Shown in pieces: positions 18,281 through 28,594 of a DNA stretch of 64,000 nt (position 1 is the stretch's first letter; each line of letters begins with the position of its first letter). Location of the stretch: positions 248,001 through 312,000 of the forward strand of contig CAZIVP010000001.1 of assembly GCA_964542915.1 (NCBI GenBank), given 5' to 3'. A program made the position numbers and the translations under genes. This stretch comes from CAZIVP01 sp964542915. GTDB taxonomy: Bacteria > Calditrichota > Calditrichia > Calditrichales > Calditrichaceae. Under the pieces are notes generated by a model. It was not told the DNA's origin, ran no database searches, and saw only the letters and a list, made by a program, of their open reading frames with translations.

Positions 18281-18620
18281 GTTAGCCGCTAAGCTTCCAA
18301 CTAAATGTCATAAATAAGAATAATCTCTCGTCGACAAAGCTTAATGAACTTTGATTTCAGAATAAAGTTTTTTTGACTATGCGATTACCCTCAACAGACG
18401 TTTCAATCTGAAAACGGATGATTGCTTCGTGTTTTAATCGCTTGGCTTTCATCGCAGAAACCGCAGAAATAAAATTTGTAACATATTAAAAATTAATGAA
18501 ATAACGTTTTAATTGCTGATTGGTAAAAAAAGCTAAAATTTTTTTTGATCCTTGCAAATTAGTAACTATATTCTGTATTACTAATTACCCTTTTCACCCA
18601 ATAGCAGGACAAGTGCTTAA
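18281..18620. other. Divergent intergenic region before the glucan cluster
   Basis: 340 AT-rich bases separate the minus-strand SGNH gene from the plus-strand GH13 gene. Promoters for both directions must lie here, but no convincing -35/-10 pair was found. It contains the inverted repeat listed separately at 18557-18586. Confidence 0.5.
18557..18586. promoter_or_regulatory. Inverted repeat upstream of the first GH13 gene
   Basis: AATTAGTAA (18557-18565) and TTACTAATT (18578-18586) are exact reverse complements separated by 12 bases, 35 bases before the ATG at 18621. The position fits an operator for the glucan genes, possibly for the TrmB-type regulator encoded at 38715. No second copy was found upstream of the other glucan genes. 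Confidence 0.35.
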
Positions 18621-20486
18621 ATGCGAAATGGTATGAAGGGCATGATTAAATATTTTCGAATGATAGTCGCTATGGCATGTATAGCGACGGTTAATGCTCA
18701 GGGCATCCAGTCTGCCAATGAACTTCCCGAACATTACCCCGCATGGGTTCGCGATGCCGTCTTTTATCAAATTTTTCCGGAACGCTTCCGGAACGGCACT
18801 CCCGCCAATGATCCCGATGTACAGAGTCTCCTCGGTTCCTATCCCCATGATATTAAATCGCCCTGGAACATCAGCCCCTGGACCTCGGACTGGTACGAAC
18901 GCCAGCCATGGGAGCAAAAAAACGGGAAGGGCTTTTTTTACAATGCGCAACGCCGTCGCTACGGAGGCGATTTACAGGGTATTATGGCAAAACTTGATTA
19001 CCTCAGGGAGCTCGGCATCAACGCCATTTATCTCAATCCCGTCTTTGAGTCGCCCTCATTGCACAAATACGATGCCGCCACCTACATTCATATCGATGAT
19101 AATTTCGGTCCCGATCCCGAACGCGACCGGCGAATTCGCGCCGGGGAAAATCCGGCTGATCCGCAAAGCTGGCGCTGGACCACTGCCGACGAACTTTTTC
19201 TTGAATTTTTGAAAGAGGCCCATAAACGTGATATTCGGGTTATTCTGGACGGCGTTTTCAACCATGTGGGTATAAGGCACTGGGCCTTTCTGGATGTCCG
19301 CCGAAAAGGCCCTGATTCGGAATATGCCGATTGGTTTCATATTAGATCGTGGGATGATCCCGCTACTCCGGAAGATGAATTCGATTACGCAGGTTGGGCC
19401 GGTGTACGAGAGTTGCCCGAGTTAAAAGAAAATGAACAGGGATTAATACCGCCCGTTAAAAATCACATTTTTGCTGTTGTGCATCGCTGGATGGATCCCA
19501 ACGGCGACGGCGATCCGTCCGACGGTATCGACGGTTGGCGACTGGATGTCGCCGAAAAAATCGACCATGATTTCTGGAAAGATTTTCGACGCTATGTAAA
19601 GGCCATCAATCCCGAAGCTTACATCACCGGTGAGATTTTCTGGGAGGATTGGGAAAACAACCAGCTACTGGACCCTGAACCCTGGTTGCGCGGCGATCAA
19701 TTCGACGGCGTGATGAATTACCGCTGGTCGGCAGCGGTTACCCGATATTTCATAGATGAAAAAGAAAAAATTACAGCGTCCCAACTATTCGAACGCCTGG
19801 AGCAACAGGATCGAAGCTACCCGCGCCGCACGAGCTATACCCTGCTGAATTTGATGGACAGCCACGATACCGACCGGCTGGCATCGAACATTGTCAATCC
19901 CGATCTCTTTTACGATAAACGTGTCGGCGTACATGATAATCCCGATTATGATGTGCGAAAACCCAATAAAGATGAATGGCGGCTATTACGACTTATCGCT
20001 CTGTTTCAGATGACGAACCCCGGTGCACCGATGGTATATTACGGGACGGAAGCCGGTATGTGGGGCGCGGATGATCCCGATTGCCGCAAGCCTATGGTGT
20101 GGCCTGATATGGAGTACGAACCGGAGAGGGCAAACGTCAGTCTTACGCCGCGACCGGTGGACACGGTTGCATTCGACAGTACTCTGTATCAATATTACAA
20201 AAATCTCATTAATTTACGCAGGGCGGAACCTGCATTACGTCGCGGAACGTTTAAGGCTGTATTGGCGGATGACGAACGCGATGGCCTTGCCTATCTGCGG
20301 GAATACGACGGGCAACAGATTCTGGTGATCTTTAACAACGGCAGACAAAAGCATACATTGAACGTTCGCGCAGAGAACGGTTCATGGAAAGATTTACTTA
20401 ACGGGAAAACCTACAAGGCACGGAAGGGAGAACTACAAATCCTCATTGCGAAGAGGGAAGGACGGATACTTAAATTAGAGCAATGA
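18621..20486 (+). CDS. Exported GH13 alpha-amylase-family enzyme
   Basis: The protein has 621 residues and a signal peptide ending near ATVNAQ (residue 27). It is a glycoside hydrolase family 13 enzyme acting on alpha-1,4-glucans; the overall layout resembles neopullulanase or cyclomaltodextrinase-type members. All four GH13 regions are present: DGVFNHVG (210-217), GWRLDVAEK with nucleophile Asp309, ITGEIFW with acid/base Glu338, and LMDSHDTDR with Asp416. Two other in-frame ATGs (18633, 18642) could be the start. Its stop overlaps the next ATG by 4 bases (ATGA), so it is translationally coupled to a parvulin lipoprotein gene. Probable location is the periplasm. Confidence 0.92.
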   Translation: MRNGMKGMIKYFRMIVAMACIATVNAQGIQSANELPEHYPAWVRDAVFYQIFPERFRNGTPANDPDVQSLLGSYPHDIKSPWNISPWTSDWYERQPWEQKNGKGFFYNAQRRRYGGDLQGIMAKLDYLRELGINAIYLNPVFESPSLHKYDAATYIHIDDNFGPDPERDRRIRAGENPADPQSWRWTTADELFLEFLKEAHKRDIRVILDGVFNHVGIRHWAFLDVRRKGPDSEYADWFHIRSWDDPATPEDEFDYAGWAGVRELPELKENEQGLIPPVKNHIFAVVHRWMDPNGDGDPSDGIDGWRLDVAEKIDHDFWKDFRRYVKAINPEAYITGEIFWEDWENNQLLDPEPWLRGDQFDGVMNYRWSAAVTRYFIDEKEKITASQLFERLEQQDRSYPRRTSYTLLNLMDSHDTDRLASNIVNPDLFYDKRVGVHDNPDYDVRKPNKDEWRLLRLIALFQMTNPGAPMVYYGTEAGMWGADDPDCRKPMVWPDMEYEPERANVSLTPRPVDTVAFDSTLYQYYKNLINLRRAEPALRRGTFKAVLADDERDGLAYLREYDGQQILVIFNNGRQKHTLNVRAENGSWKDLLNGKTYKARKGELQILIAKREGRILKLEQ

Positions 20487-22162
20487 TACCAAAGGCCTTT
20501 GTTTCCTGGTTTATAATATGTTTATCGGGCGTCGTGGTAGTTGTATCATGCGAGCGTAAGCCCGAAATTGGTCCGCACACCGTGGCGGTTGTGGGCAAAA
20601 AAGCCATTCCGGTAGAACGTTTTCGCGAGCGATATGAATCGTTTATGATGGATACCGGTATTGAGGACAATTTAAAGACCCGCCGTGAAATCCTCGATAA
20701 TATGATCAACGAAAATCTCCTGCAATATTATGATGATAACACATCCGTTGAAAATGATCCCGAGTATCAAAAAGAGCGCCGTTGGAATAAAAAGCAAATG
20801 GTATTGGCATATTTGGAGGACAAAGAGATCTATGCCAATATAACAGCCAGCGAGCGGGAAATTCGCGAGGCGTTCTTGCGGCTGAACCAGGTTGTGGAGG
20901 CGCGTCACCTCTACGCGCCAACACGCGCTAAAGCCGAATCATTGTATCGCCGCCTTCAAAAGGGAGCGACCTTCGACGCTCTGGCCAAAGAAGTATTTAC
21001 GGACAGCAAATTGCGCAATAACGGCGGATATCTGGGCCAGTTTACTTGGGGCGATATGGATCCCGCCTTCGAGGAAGTCGCCTACGCTCTCGACATAGGG
21101 CGGATCTCCAAACCGGTCAAAACGGCGCAGGGTTACAGTATTATCAAAGTGGAAGATCGAAAGACGCAACCGATTATTACGGAATCCGAATTTCAGCGCA
21201 AGCGTTCCAAATTAAAGCGAGCCGTGAAGGTCAACAAAAAAAACCGGGCCGAGAGGGCTTTTATGGATCGAATATTTTCTGAGAAGGATTTATCATTTAA
21301 TCAACGCGGATTGGAAGCGTGTCTGAAATTGTGGTTAACAGAGACCCGGGTTGAAAATATCGGAGAGAGCGATGAAGCGGCAGATAAAGATTTAACGTGC
21401 GCCCAATACCAGGACCAAACCTGGAGTGTGGAACGTGTGTTGCGAGCGTTAAATGAAGTTCCGCAGTTTCACGGCGAAAAGATCCGTTCCATACCTACTT
21501 TAAAAGCAGCCATTGAAGGATTTATCAAGCAACAATTGTTACTGGATTTAGCCTATCAAAAGGGATATCATGAAGCGGCGGAAGTGCAATCCAAGCTGAA
21601 AATCGCCAACAAAAATACCTTTTTGCGTTATAAACGCCAGGCCATTGCACAGGAAAAATCCATCCCGGATTCGGCTTTGAAAACGTTTTATGAGGCGCAT
21701 ATCCATCAGTTTACCGCCGAACCGCAATTAAGTATTCAGGAAGTTATTGTGGAGCGTCGCCCGGTTGCCCTTGATCTAATGAAGCGATTAAATAAAGGAG
21801 AGGACTTCGCGGCAATAGCGAGCAAACACTCCCAACGAAAATGGTCGGCGGAAAATAACGGAAAAATCGGCTACGCCCCTTTGAGCCGGTTTGGGAATCT
21901 TCAGGATACGCTATGGAATACGCCTGTGGGACAAATTGTAGGGCCTTTGCGTTTTGACCGCTATTATGGCGTGTTCAAAATTTTGGGCAAGCGCGAAGGC
22001 GAGCCTTATCCTTTTGAAGAAATACGTGAATATGTGGACCAAACCATGCGCCGTACCAAAGAGCGTCAATATGTGCAAGATTATGTAGACAGCTTGCGCA
22101 CAACGGTTCACATAGCAATCAATGATTCTTTAATACGTCAAGTGCGTTTGTCATATCCTTAA
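20483..22162 (+). CDS. Parvulin-type peptidyl-prolyl isomerase lipoprotein (SurA/PrsA-like)
   Basis: This is a 559-residue lipoprotein with lipobox VVSC (Cys23). An N-terminal SurA-like helical region (about 30-150) is followed by a first parvulin domain (about 150-225; NNGGYLGQFTWGDMDPAF) and a second parvulin domain near 410-510 (KWSAENNGKIGYAPLSRFGN). Such proteins catalyse proline isomerisation and act as periplasmic chaperones for outer-membrane or secreted proteins. Its coupling to an exported amylase and the TonB receptor immediately after it suggests help in folding or export of these proteins; this is inferred from position. Confidence 0.87.
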   Translation: MIPKAFVSWFIICLSGVVVVVSCERKPEIGPHTVAVVGKKAIPVERFRERYESFMMDTGIEDNLKTRREILDNMINENLLQYYDDNTSVENDPEYQKERRWNKKQMVLAYLEDKEIYANITASEREIREAFLRLNQVVEARHLYAPTRAKAESLYRRLQKGATFDALAKEVFTDSKLRNNGGYLGQFTWGDMDPAFEEVAYALDIGRISKPVKTAQGYSIIKVEDRKTQPIITESEFQRKRSKLKRAVKVNKKNRAERAFMDRIFSEKDLSFNQRGLEACLKLWLTETRVENIGESDEAADKDLTCAQYQDQTWSVERVLRALNEVPQFHGEKIRSIPTLKAAIEGFIKQQLLLDLAYQKGYHEAAEVQSKLKIANKNTFLRYKRQAIAQEKSIPDSALKTFYEAHIHQFTAEPQLSIQEVIVERRPVALDLMKRLNKGEDFAAIASKHSQRKWSAENNGKIGYAPLSRFGNLQDTLWNTPVGQIVGPLRFDRYYGVFKILGKREGEPYPFEEIREYVDQTMRRTKERQYVQDYVDSLRTTVHIAINDSLIRQVRLSYP

Positions 22163-22179
22163 TTAGAACAGGAGCTGTT

Positions 22180-24864
22180 ATGAAGTCATATCTTAACCTG
22201 TTTGTTTTGATCGTAATATTATTGGCCGCCCAATCCTGGGCCGGTACGACGGGTAAATTGGTCGGAAGGGTGGTGGATAAACAAACCGGCGAGCCGCTTA
22301 TAGGCGTCAATGTTTTTCTTGAGGGCACTTCGCTAGGAGCAACGACCGACCTGGAAGGGCATTACATTATTCTGAACATCCCGCCCGGAAAGTACACGGT
22401 GGTGGCGCAATACGTGGGCTATCGTGAAGTGCGGATGGAAAATGTACCGATTAAAATCGATTTGACCACCACCCGAAATTTTCAACTGGAAGAAGCCACA
22501 CTGGAGCTGGATGAAGCCATCGTTGTGGAAGGACGCCGGGATTACATTCAAAAAGACATCACGGCGAGTCAGGCTTCGGTGGATGCGGAGGAAATTGAAA
22601 ATCTACCCGTGAGCGAGCTTGACGATGTACTGCAACTGCAGGCCGGCGTCACCCGGGATGCCGGCGGCGGTTTCCACATTCGCGGCGGCCGTTCCTCCGA
22701 AATTGCTTACTGGGTAAACGGCGTGTCCATTACCGACGTGTATGACAACAGCCAGGGCATTCAAATCGATAACAACAGCGTTCAGGAGCTTCAGGTCATC
22801 AGCGGAACATTCAATGCTGAATATGGTAACGCCATGTCCGGAATTGTCAACATGGCCACCAAAGAAGGGGGGAAGAAATACAGCGGCGATCTGGAAGTGT
22901 ATTTTGGCGATTACGTCAGCGATTTCACCTCGTATTTTCCGCATATTGATGATTTCAATCCCGTGGCCAATCATAATTTTCAGGGCAGTTTGAGCGGACC
23001 GGTTATCCCGGGCGGCGGCGAAATGTTCACGTTTTTTGCTACCGCACGTTATAATTATTCCGACGGTCATCTTTACGGAACCCGCTATTTCGAACCAACG
23101 GGCGAACCGGGCGATAGCGCCGTGGTTCCGATGGACTGGAGCGAACGGTTCACCGGCCACGCCAAAGTGACGTTCAAACCGACGGGAACGCTTAAATTTA
23201 ACGCTGAAATTCTGGCTTCCGCGGAGGATTTTCAGGATTATAACCACGGCTTTCGCTGGAATCCCGAAGGCGATGTAAATAAATTTTCCGATAGTTACAA
23301 TACCTGGTTTTCCATGACCCATACGCTCTCGCAACGCACCTTTTACGAGCTTAACGTTTCTTACTTCAATAAGAAATTCGAAGAATACCTGTATGAGGAC
23401 CCACATGATGATCGTTACATGCATCCGGATTCGCTGATTACCCCGGTGGATTTGTCTTTCCTCACCAGGGGCACGAACCTGCACCGTTTTTACAGGGAAA
23501 CCAATACCTTCGTGGTTAAAGGCGATTTTACCAGCCAGGTAACCCGGCGGCATTTGATCAAGGGCGGAGTGCAGTTCAAGTGGCACGAGCTTGCCTTCGA
23601 CGATTACAACCTCGAACCCAAACGGGTCGATAATGTACCGGTTGAGCCGTTTGAGCCGGCCATCCCGGATGAAGACCAACCCAACCGTACCAAATACAAT
23701 CAAAATCCCTACGAATTTTCGGCGTACCTGCAGGACAAAATCGAATACGAGAGCGTGATCATCAATGCCGGTTTGCGCCTCGATTATTTTAATTCCAATG
23801 CCAGGATTCTTGAAGATCCGAGGGACCCCAATATCAATAATCCGTTGCGAACAAATCTGGATATGACCAATTTAGAGGATGCCTTCTACAAGGATGCAAC
23901 GCCCAAATGGCAGCTCAGTCCCCGTTTTGGCATCGCTTATCCCATCAGCGCCAGCGGTGTGATCCATTTTTCTTATGGTCATTTCCTGCAAATTCCATCG
24001 TTTCAGTATCTGTATAACCGCGGCGATTATGAGGTTCCCCAGACCGGTTCCAGACACGGTCCCTATGGCAATCCCGACCTGGAGCCGCAACGTACCGTGC
24101 AGTATGAAATCGGTTTGCAGCAGGAGTTTATGAGGGATTTTAAAGTTGATGTGACCGGCTTTTACAAGGACATACGCAACTGGATTTCGACCAGCGCTTT
24201 CATTGAAACATATATTGCGGGCAATTCATACTCCAAATATATCAATAAAGATTACGCCAATATACGCGGCCTGACGCTGGTATTTAAAAAACGGTACAGC
24301 GATTACTACTCCTTCGACATGAGCTATACCTTTCAAATTGTGGAAGGAAGCAATTCCAGTCCGGAAGATCAATTCAACGCCCTGAGGAGTAACGCAGAAC
24401 CGACCCTCTATTTGCTTCCGCTGGACTGGGATCAACGTCATTTGTTTAATTTATCCCTCTATGTGGGCAGCGAGACCTGGGGCGGCAGTATTATCTCGCG
24501 TTACGGTACGGGCTTGCCCTATACGCCGCAAATTACGCAGTACACTTCGGATCGCGGTATATCCTCGGGGCTGCAGGAAAACAGCCGGCGTAAACCCAGC
24601 CAGTTTTCATTGGATTTAAAGCTCCATAAAGGATTCAATTGGATGGGATACCGATTTCTAACTTATTTACGCGTCTTTAACCTGTTGGATACCCGTATCC
24701 CGATCAATGTGTTTGGCGATACCGGCGAGCCGGATTATACAACGCAATATCTGAACCGCCAGCCCGATCAGGAACGTCCGAATACCATCGCGGAATATAT
24801 CCGTTATCCCTGGCATTACGGCGAACCGCGGCGGTTTCAATTTGGCATCGAATTCTCATTTTAG
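22180..24864 (+). CDS. TonB-dependent receptor with CarboxypepD_reg domain
   Basis: The product is an 894-residue outer-membrane receptor. In order it has a signal peptide (about 1-21), a carboxypeptidase-regulatory-like domain (about 24-105; GEPLIGVNVFLEGTSLGATT), a plug domain (about 120-235; GGGFHIRGGRSSEIAYWVNG) and a 22-strand barrel ending in Phe (GEPRRFQFGIEFSF). This is the SusC-like layout used by FCB bacteria to import oligosaccharides or other large nutrients with energy from TonB. No SusD partner gene is beside it; the next gene is a large secreted protein. Substrate is unknown; alpha-glucan is inferred from the cluster. Confidence 0.93.
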   Translation: MKSYLNLFVLIVILLAAQSWAGTTGKLVGRVVDKQTGEPLIGVNVFLEGTSLGATTDLEGHYIILNIPPGKYTVVAQYVGYREVRMENVPIKIDLTTTRNFQLEEATLELDEAIVVEGRRDYIQKDITASQASVDAEEIENLPVSELDDVLQLQAGVTRDAGGGFHIRGGRSSEIAYWVNGVSITDVYDNSQGIQIDNNSVQELQVISGTFNAEYGNAMSGIVNMATKEGGKKYSGDLEVYFGDYVSDFTSYFPHIDDFNPVANHNFQGSLSGPVIPGGGEMFTFFATARYNYSDGHLYGTRYFEPTGEPGDSAVVPMDWSERFTGHAKVTFKPTGTLKFNAEILASAEDFQDYNHGFRWNPEGDVNKFSDSYNTWFSMTHTLSQRTFYELNVSYFNKKFEEYLYEDPHDDRYMHPDSLITPVDLSFLTRGTNLHRFYRETNTFVVKGDFTSQVTRRHLIKGGVQFKWHELAFDDYNLEPKRVDNVPVEPFEPAIPDEDQPNRTKYNQNPYEFSAYLQDKIEYESVIINAGLRLDYFNSNARILEDPRDPNINNPLRTNLDMTNLEDAFYKDATPKWQLSPRFGIAYPISASGVIHFSYGHFLQIPSFQYLYNRGDYEVPQTGSRHGPYGNPDLEPQRTVQYEIGLQQEFMRDFKVDVTGFYKDIRNWISTSAFIETYIAGNSYSKYINKDYANIRGLTLVFKKRYSDYYSFDMSYTFQIVEGSNSSPEDQFNALRSNAEPTLYLLPLDWDQRHLFNLSLYVGSETWGGSIISRYGTGLPYTPQITQYTSDRGISSGLQENSRRKPSQFSLDLKLHKGFNWMGYRFLTYLRVFNLLDTRIPINVFGDTGEPDYTTQYLNRQPDQERPNTIAEYIRYPWHYGEPRRFQFGIEFSF

Positions 24865-24883
24865 ATAAAGAAGGAGTCTGTGA

Positions 24884-27800
24884 ATGCATTCTTCATTCAA
24901 ATTCAGAAATTCAGTGCTTTTGCTTCTGGCTTTCGCTTTTACGGCCATTGCGCAGCATGTACCCAGCGATGAACGCGGCGACCCCAAACTGCGCCGTAAA
25001 ACGCAGATGGAAGGCAATCTGGTGCGTACCACCGTTTTCAATTTCGGACAGACCGGACGTACGGGAGGCGAATTCCCCATTTATGAAGAAACGCCGTATG
25101 AATGGCCCAAAAATACCGGTAAGGTGTATCTGGCGTTAACCGGTATTTTTGTGGGCGCCGAAGCGATCGACGAACGCGGCGATCTGCACCACATCGTGGA
25201 TGTGATGAACTACCGCACGTCTCCGCAGGGTAAAACCTGGAACCTCGAACCCGTAGCCGGTTATCTTGATCCGGAGTCGGGCGACATCGCCAACAGTATC
25301 GATCCCGAAACCTGGCCGGATTTCTGGCCCGATAAAATGGCCGATTCCACCGATCCCGGCTGGCCCGGATCATGGAACGGATATTTTGGGAAGGATAAAT
25401 TCAACGCTGATCAGGAAATTTACTACAAAGCTTCCGACGACCTTTACGACCGCTACAATTATTACTTTCCCGATTCCACCGACCGGAGCCGTAAGGGCCT
25501 GGGCATGCTAGTCGACGTGCGCGTAATGGCATGGTCGCAGGTTTTGGTTGAGGATGTGGTTTACATTTTACACAACATCAAAAACGACGGAACGGAAGAT
25601 TACGATAAAGTGGCCTTCACCATCTGGCTGGCGGATTTTGTCGGCGGCGACGGGGACTCACAAGACGATATATCGGAATTCGATCTGATCGAAGACATCG
25701 CCTGGAGCCGCGATTCAGACGGCAAAGCGCCGCAGTTTGGCAATGATCCGGTAGGCGCCGTTGGCGTGGCGTTTCTTGAAACGCCCGGTAATGCCGTGGA
25801 CCGCATCGATAACGACGGCGACGGCGAAGCCGGCGGACCTCTGGTTACAAGAGCGCTAACGGTCGGCGAAGATCAGACCAACCTGGTGGACGACAACGGC
25901 AATGGTCTGATTGATGAAAATGAATCTCACGTATTTCTGGAAGACCAGTCCGGACGCGAAGGCGTTACCTATGCCGATCGTATCGACGCCAACGGCAACG
26001 CGGAGGAGGGCAGCCCTGTGGTTACCGCCGACATGGTGAATTGGTCGGATGGCGATCGCTGGCATCGCTGGCCGTCGGACCCGGATGAAGACGCAATCCA
26101 GCAGGGTCGCGTCCATTTATTAATGATGGAAAGCGACGACGAAGGCCGTGCATACGCCGATTTTATCGATAACGATGATGACGGCGAGGATGACAGTCCG
26201 GTTATTACGCAGGCTATGATCGGCTCGGCCGCGAATGACGACCCCTATTTCAGGTATGTTGTCCGCGACAGTGAAATCATCTTATACAACGTTACCCAGG
26301 ATGATCTGAACAAGAAATATGCCGACGGCGTCGATAACGACGGCGACGGCGCTGTGGATGAAAATATCGATGAGGGCATCGATGAGATGATCGATGAATC
26401 ACGGGAAGATCACATCGATAACGACGGCGACTGGGATCCGCTTGCCGATGATGTGGGTCTTGACGGCGTCGGCCCCGACGACCCCAATTACGATGGTCCC
26501 GATAAAGGCGAAGGCGACGGTAAGCCCACATCCGGCGCCGGTACAGGCCTGCCCGGCGAGCCCAATATCGATGTAACCGATGTTTCCGAATCGGATCAAA
26601 TCGGTATCACCAACGTGCAATATATATCAGCGGGCGGCTTGAACATCAATAGCGATCAGCAGCTGTGGTTTGATCTCATGATCCCCGGTGAATTCTACGA
26701 TCCGCAGGCCATCCGTCCCGGCGAATACGACTTGTTTGTGACCTCCAGTTTATTTCCGCTGGAGGCCGGCCAAACCGAACGCATATCACTGGCCGTGATT
26801 CTGGGCAACGGTCCAACCGATCAGGCCAAACGCCGGGACGTGCTGCAGAACCGCACCCGCGCCCAGGAAACCTATAACGTGGATTACCAGTTCGCCAAAG
26901 CGCCGCTAACGCCGACCTTAACGGCCGTGCCCGGCGATAATAAAGTTACACTATACTGGGATGATTTGGCCGAAAAATCCTATGACAGCTTTATCGACGG
27001 TATCGGTGGCCGCGGCAACGATTTCGAGGGCTACCGTATTTACCGGGCTTCGGATGCGGCGTTTGAGGATGTTAAAACAATCACCGACGCTTATGGTATT
27101 AAAACGTTTCGTGAATATATCAAACAGTTTGATATTGTGAATAACTATTCCGGACTGGATTCGGTCGGACTTAACGGCGTGAAATTCGATCTCGGCGAAA
27201 ACACCGGACTTCAGCACTCCTGGACCGATACGACGGTACAAAACGGCTATACCTATTACTACGCCATCACATCGTACGATTACGGCTTTCCCGAAGGCAA
27301 CATTTTGCCGGGCGAGTGCGCCATTAATGTGAAAATTTTGCCGGATACGGTTATTGTGGATAAAAACGTCGTACGCGTTACGCCTGCGGCACCGCCGGCA
27401 GGCTACGTTCCGGCGCAGATCAGCACGCTTGAGCATCCCCAGGGTTCTTCCTCCGGCGAGATCACGATCGAAATTGTTGACTTCACCCAAATTAAAGAGA
27501 ACAACGTTTATAAAATTACCTTCGAAGACACCCTGATCGAAGCTCAGGATCAAAATGAGCAGGATGTGCTGACGACCAAAAGTTTTACATTATATGATTC
27601 CAGCGGCCATGATACCCTGATTAATAAAAGCCGAAATCTGGAATCGGATTTTGAACACCCCCTTACGCATGGTTTTCGCCTGAACTTCTTTAATGAAGAT
27701 CGGGTGGCGCTCGATAAAGCCCGATCCGGCTGGGTAGATAATGACAATCTTCCCGATTATAACCTGAGTGTGTTGCGCGGGCGCGATACCGAGGGCGAAT

Positions 27801-28546
27801 TTAAACCGTACGATTACCGAATCGAATTCGGCGAGGTTGGCGTGGATACGTCACGTACCATAACGATCGATCGTAATGAATTTCCCTCCAAGCCGGTCAA
27901 CTACAGAGTATATAACATGAGCACCGAACAATATCTTGAAACCGGATTTATCGAAACAGAGCTCAGTTTTGGCGGGGAAGGCGTTTTTTCCAGGAAGGGC
28001 TCTAAAACAAACGACAGAATTGTCTTTCTTGAACCAGCTTCAGAGCAATCGGATTCTCTTGTTTATACCTGGTGGTTTTATCTTACAGAAGACTCGGACC
28101 CAGATAGTAATATGCTGCCTCAATCGGGAGACGAGATCAACCTAATGTTGAACAAACCGTTTCTATCGGGCGATATTTACCGCTTTGTCACAAAAGCTCA
28201 AAAGATCGACAAAGAAAAAGCGAAAAACGAACTGGATGATATTAAGGTGGTGCCTAATCCTTATGTGGCTGCCGCCCGTTGGGAGCCGCCGAATATTTAC
28301 GACAGCGGACGCGGAGAGCGTTTGATCCGCTTTAACCATCTGCCCGCAGAGTGCACCATTCGCATTTACACGGTCAACGGCGAACTTGTCGATACAATCG
28401 AACACAAAAGTACGCTGAGCGACGGCTCCGCAGAATGGGATTTGTTAACGAAGGATAATCTGTCCGTGGCTTACGGTGTTTATATTTACCATGTGGAGGC
28501 GCCGGGCATCGGCGAAAAAACCGGGAAATTTGCCATTATCAAATAG
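24884..28546 (+). CDS. Large secreted protein with Asp-rich calcium-type repeats and C-terminal sorting-like domain
   Basis: The 1220-residue protein has a signal peptide (ends near FTAIAQ). Residues about 300-560 carry many Asp/Asn/Gly repeats such as DRIDNDGDGEAGG, DDNGNGLIDEN, FIDNDDDGEDDSP and GVDNDGDGAVDEN, like the calcium loops of thrombospondin type 3 or EF-hand-like repeats. A fibronectin-type-III-like segment follows (about 675-820; VTLYWDDLAEKSYDSF). The end (about 1110-1220) is a FlgD/type-IX-sorting-like domain (VVPNPYVAAARWEPP, then a terminal beta segment ending in KFAIIK). It lies between the TonB receptor and a PorV-like gene. Cell-surface location is inferred; enzymatic activity was not recognised. 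Confidence 0.75.
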   Translation: MHSSFKFRNSVLLLLAFAFTAIAQHVPSDERGDPKLRRKTQMEGNLVRTTVFNFGQTGRTGGEFPIYEETPYEWPKNTGKVYLALTGIFVGAEAIDERGDLHHIVDVMNYRTSPQGKTWNLEPVAGYLDPESGDIANSIDPETWPDFWPDKMADSTDPGWPGSWNGYFGKDKFNADQEIYYKASDDLYDRYNYYFPDSTDRSRKGLGMLVDVRVMAWSQVLVEDVVYILHNIKNDGTEDYDKVAFTIWLADFVGGDGDSQDDISEFDLIEDIAWSRDSDGKAPQFGNDPVGAVGVAFLETPGNAVDRIDNDGDGEAGGPLVTRALTVGEDQTNLVDDNGNGLIDENESHVFLEDQSGREGVTYADRIDANGNAEEGSPVVTADMVNWSDGDRWHRWPSDPDEDAIQQGRVHLLMMESDDEGRAYADFIDNDDDGEDDSPVITQAMIGSAANDDPYFRYVVRDSEIILYNVTQDDLNKKYADGVDNDGDGAVDENIDEGIDEMIDESREDHIDNDGDWDPLADDVGLDGVGPDDPNYDGPDKGEGDGKPTSGAGTGLPGEPNIDVTDVSESDQIGITNVQYISAGGLNINSDQQLWFDLMIPGEFYDPQAIRPGEYDLFVTSSLFPLEAGQTERISLAVILGNGPTDQAKRRDVLQNRTRAQETYNVDYQFAKAPLTPTLTAVPGDNKVTLYWDDLAEKSYDSFIDGIGGRGNDFEGYRIYRASDAAFEDVKTITDAYGIKTFREYIKQFDIVNNYSGLDSVGLNGVKFDLGENTGLQHSWTDTTVQNGYTYYYAITSYDYGFPEGNILPGECAINVKILPDTVIVDKNVVRVTPAAPPAGYVPAQISTLEHPQGSSSGEITIEIVDFTQIKENNVYKITFEDTLIEAQDQNEQDVLTTKSFTLYDSSGHDTLINKSRNLESDFEHPLTHGFRLNFFNEDRVALDKARSGWVDNDNLPDYNLSVLRGRDTEGEFKPYDYRIEFGEVGVDTSRTITIDRNEFPSKPVNYRVYNMSTEQYLETGFIETELSFGGEGVFSRKGSKTNDRIVFLEPASEQSDSLVYTWWFYLTEDSDPDSNMLPQSGDEINLMLNKPFLSGDIYRFVTKAQKIDKEKAKNELDDIKVVPNPYVAAARWEPPNIYDSGRGERLIRFNHLPAECTIRIYTVNGELVDTIEHKSTLSDGSAEWDLLTKDNLSVAYGVYIYHVEAPGIGEKTGKFAIIK

Positions 28547-28594
28547 TAAAAAGAACTCCAAACGTTGTTTCATCAAGGTTTGAAGGAGAATCAA

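Noticed and set aside
22603..23703. Long minus-strand open frame of 366 codons
   Set aside because: It lies entirely within the TonB receptor gene, has no family resemblance and no ribosome site; it is a shadow of biased codon use.
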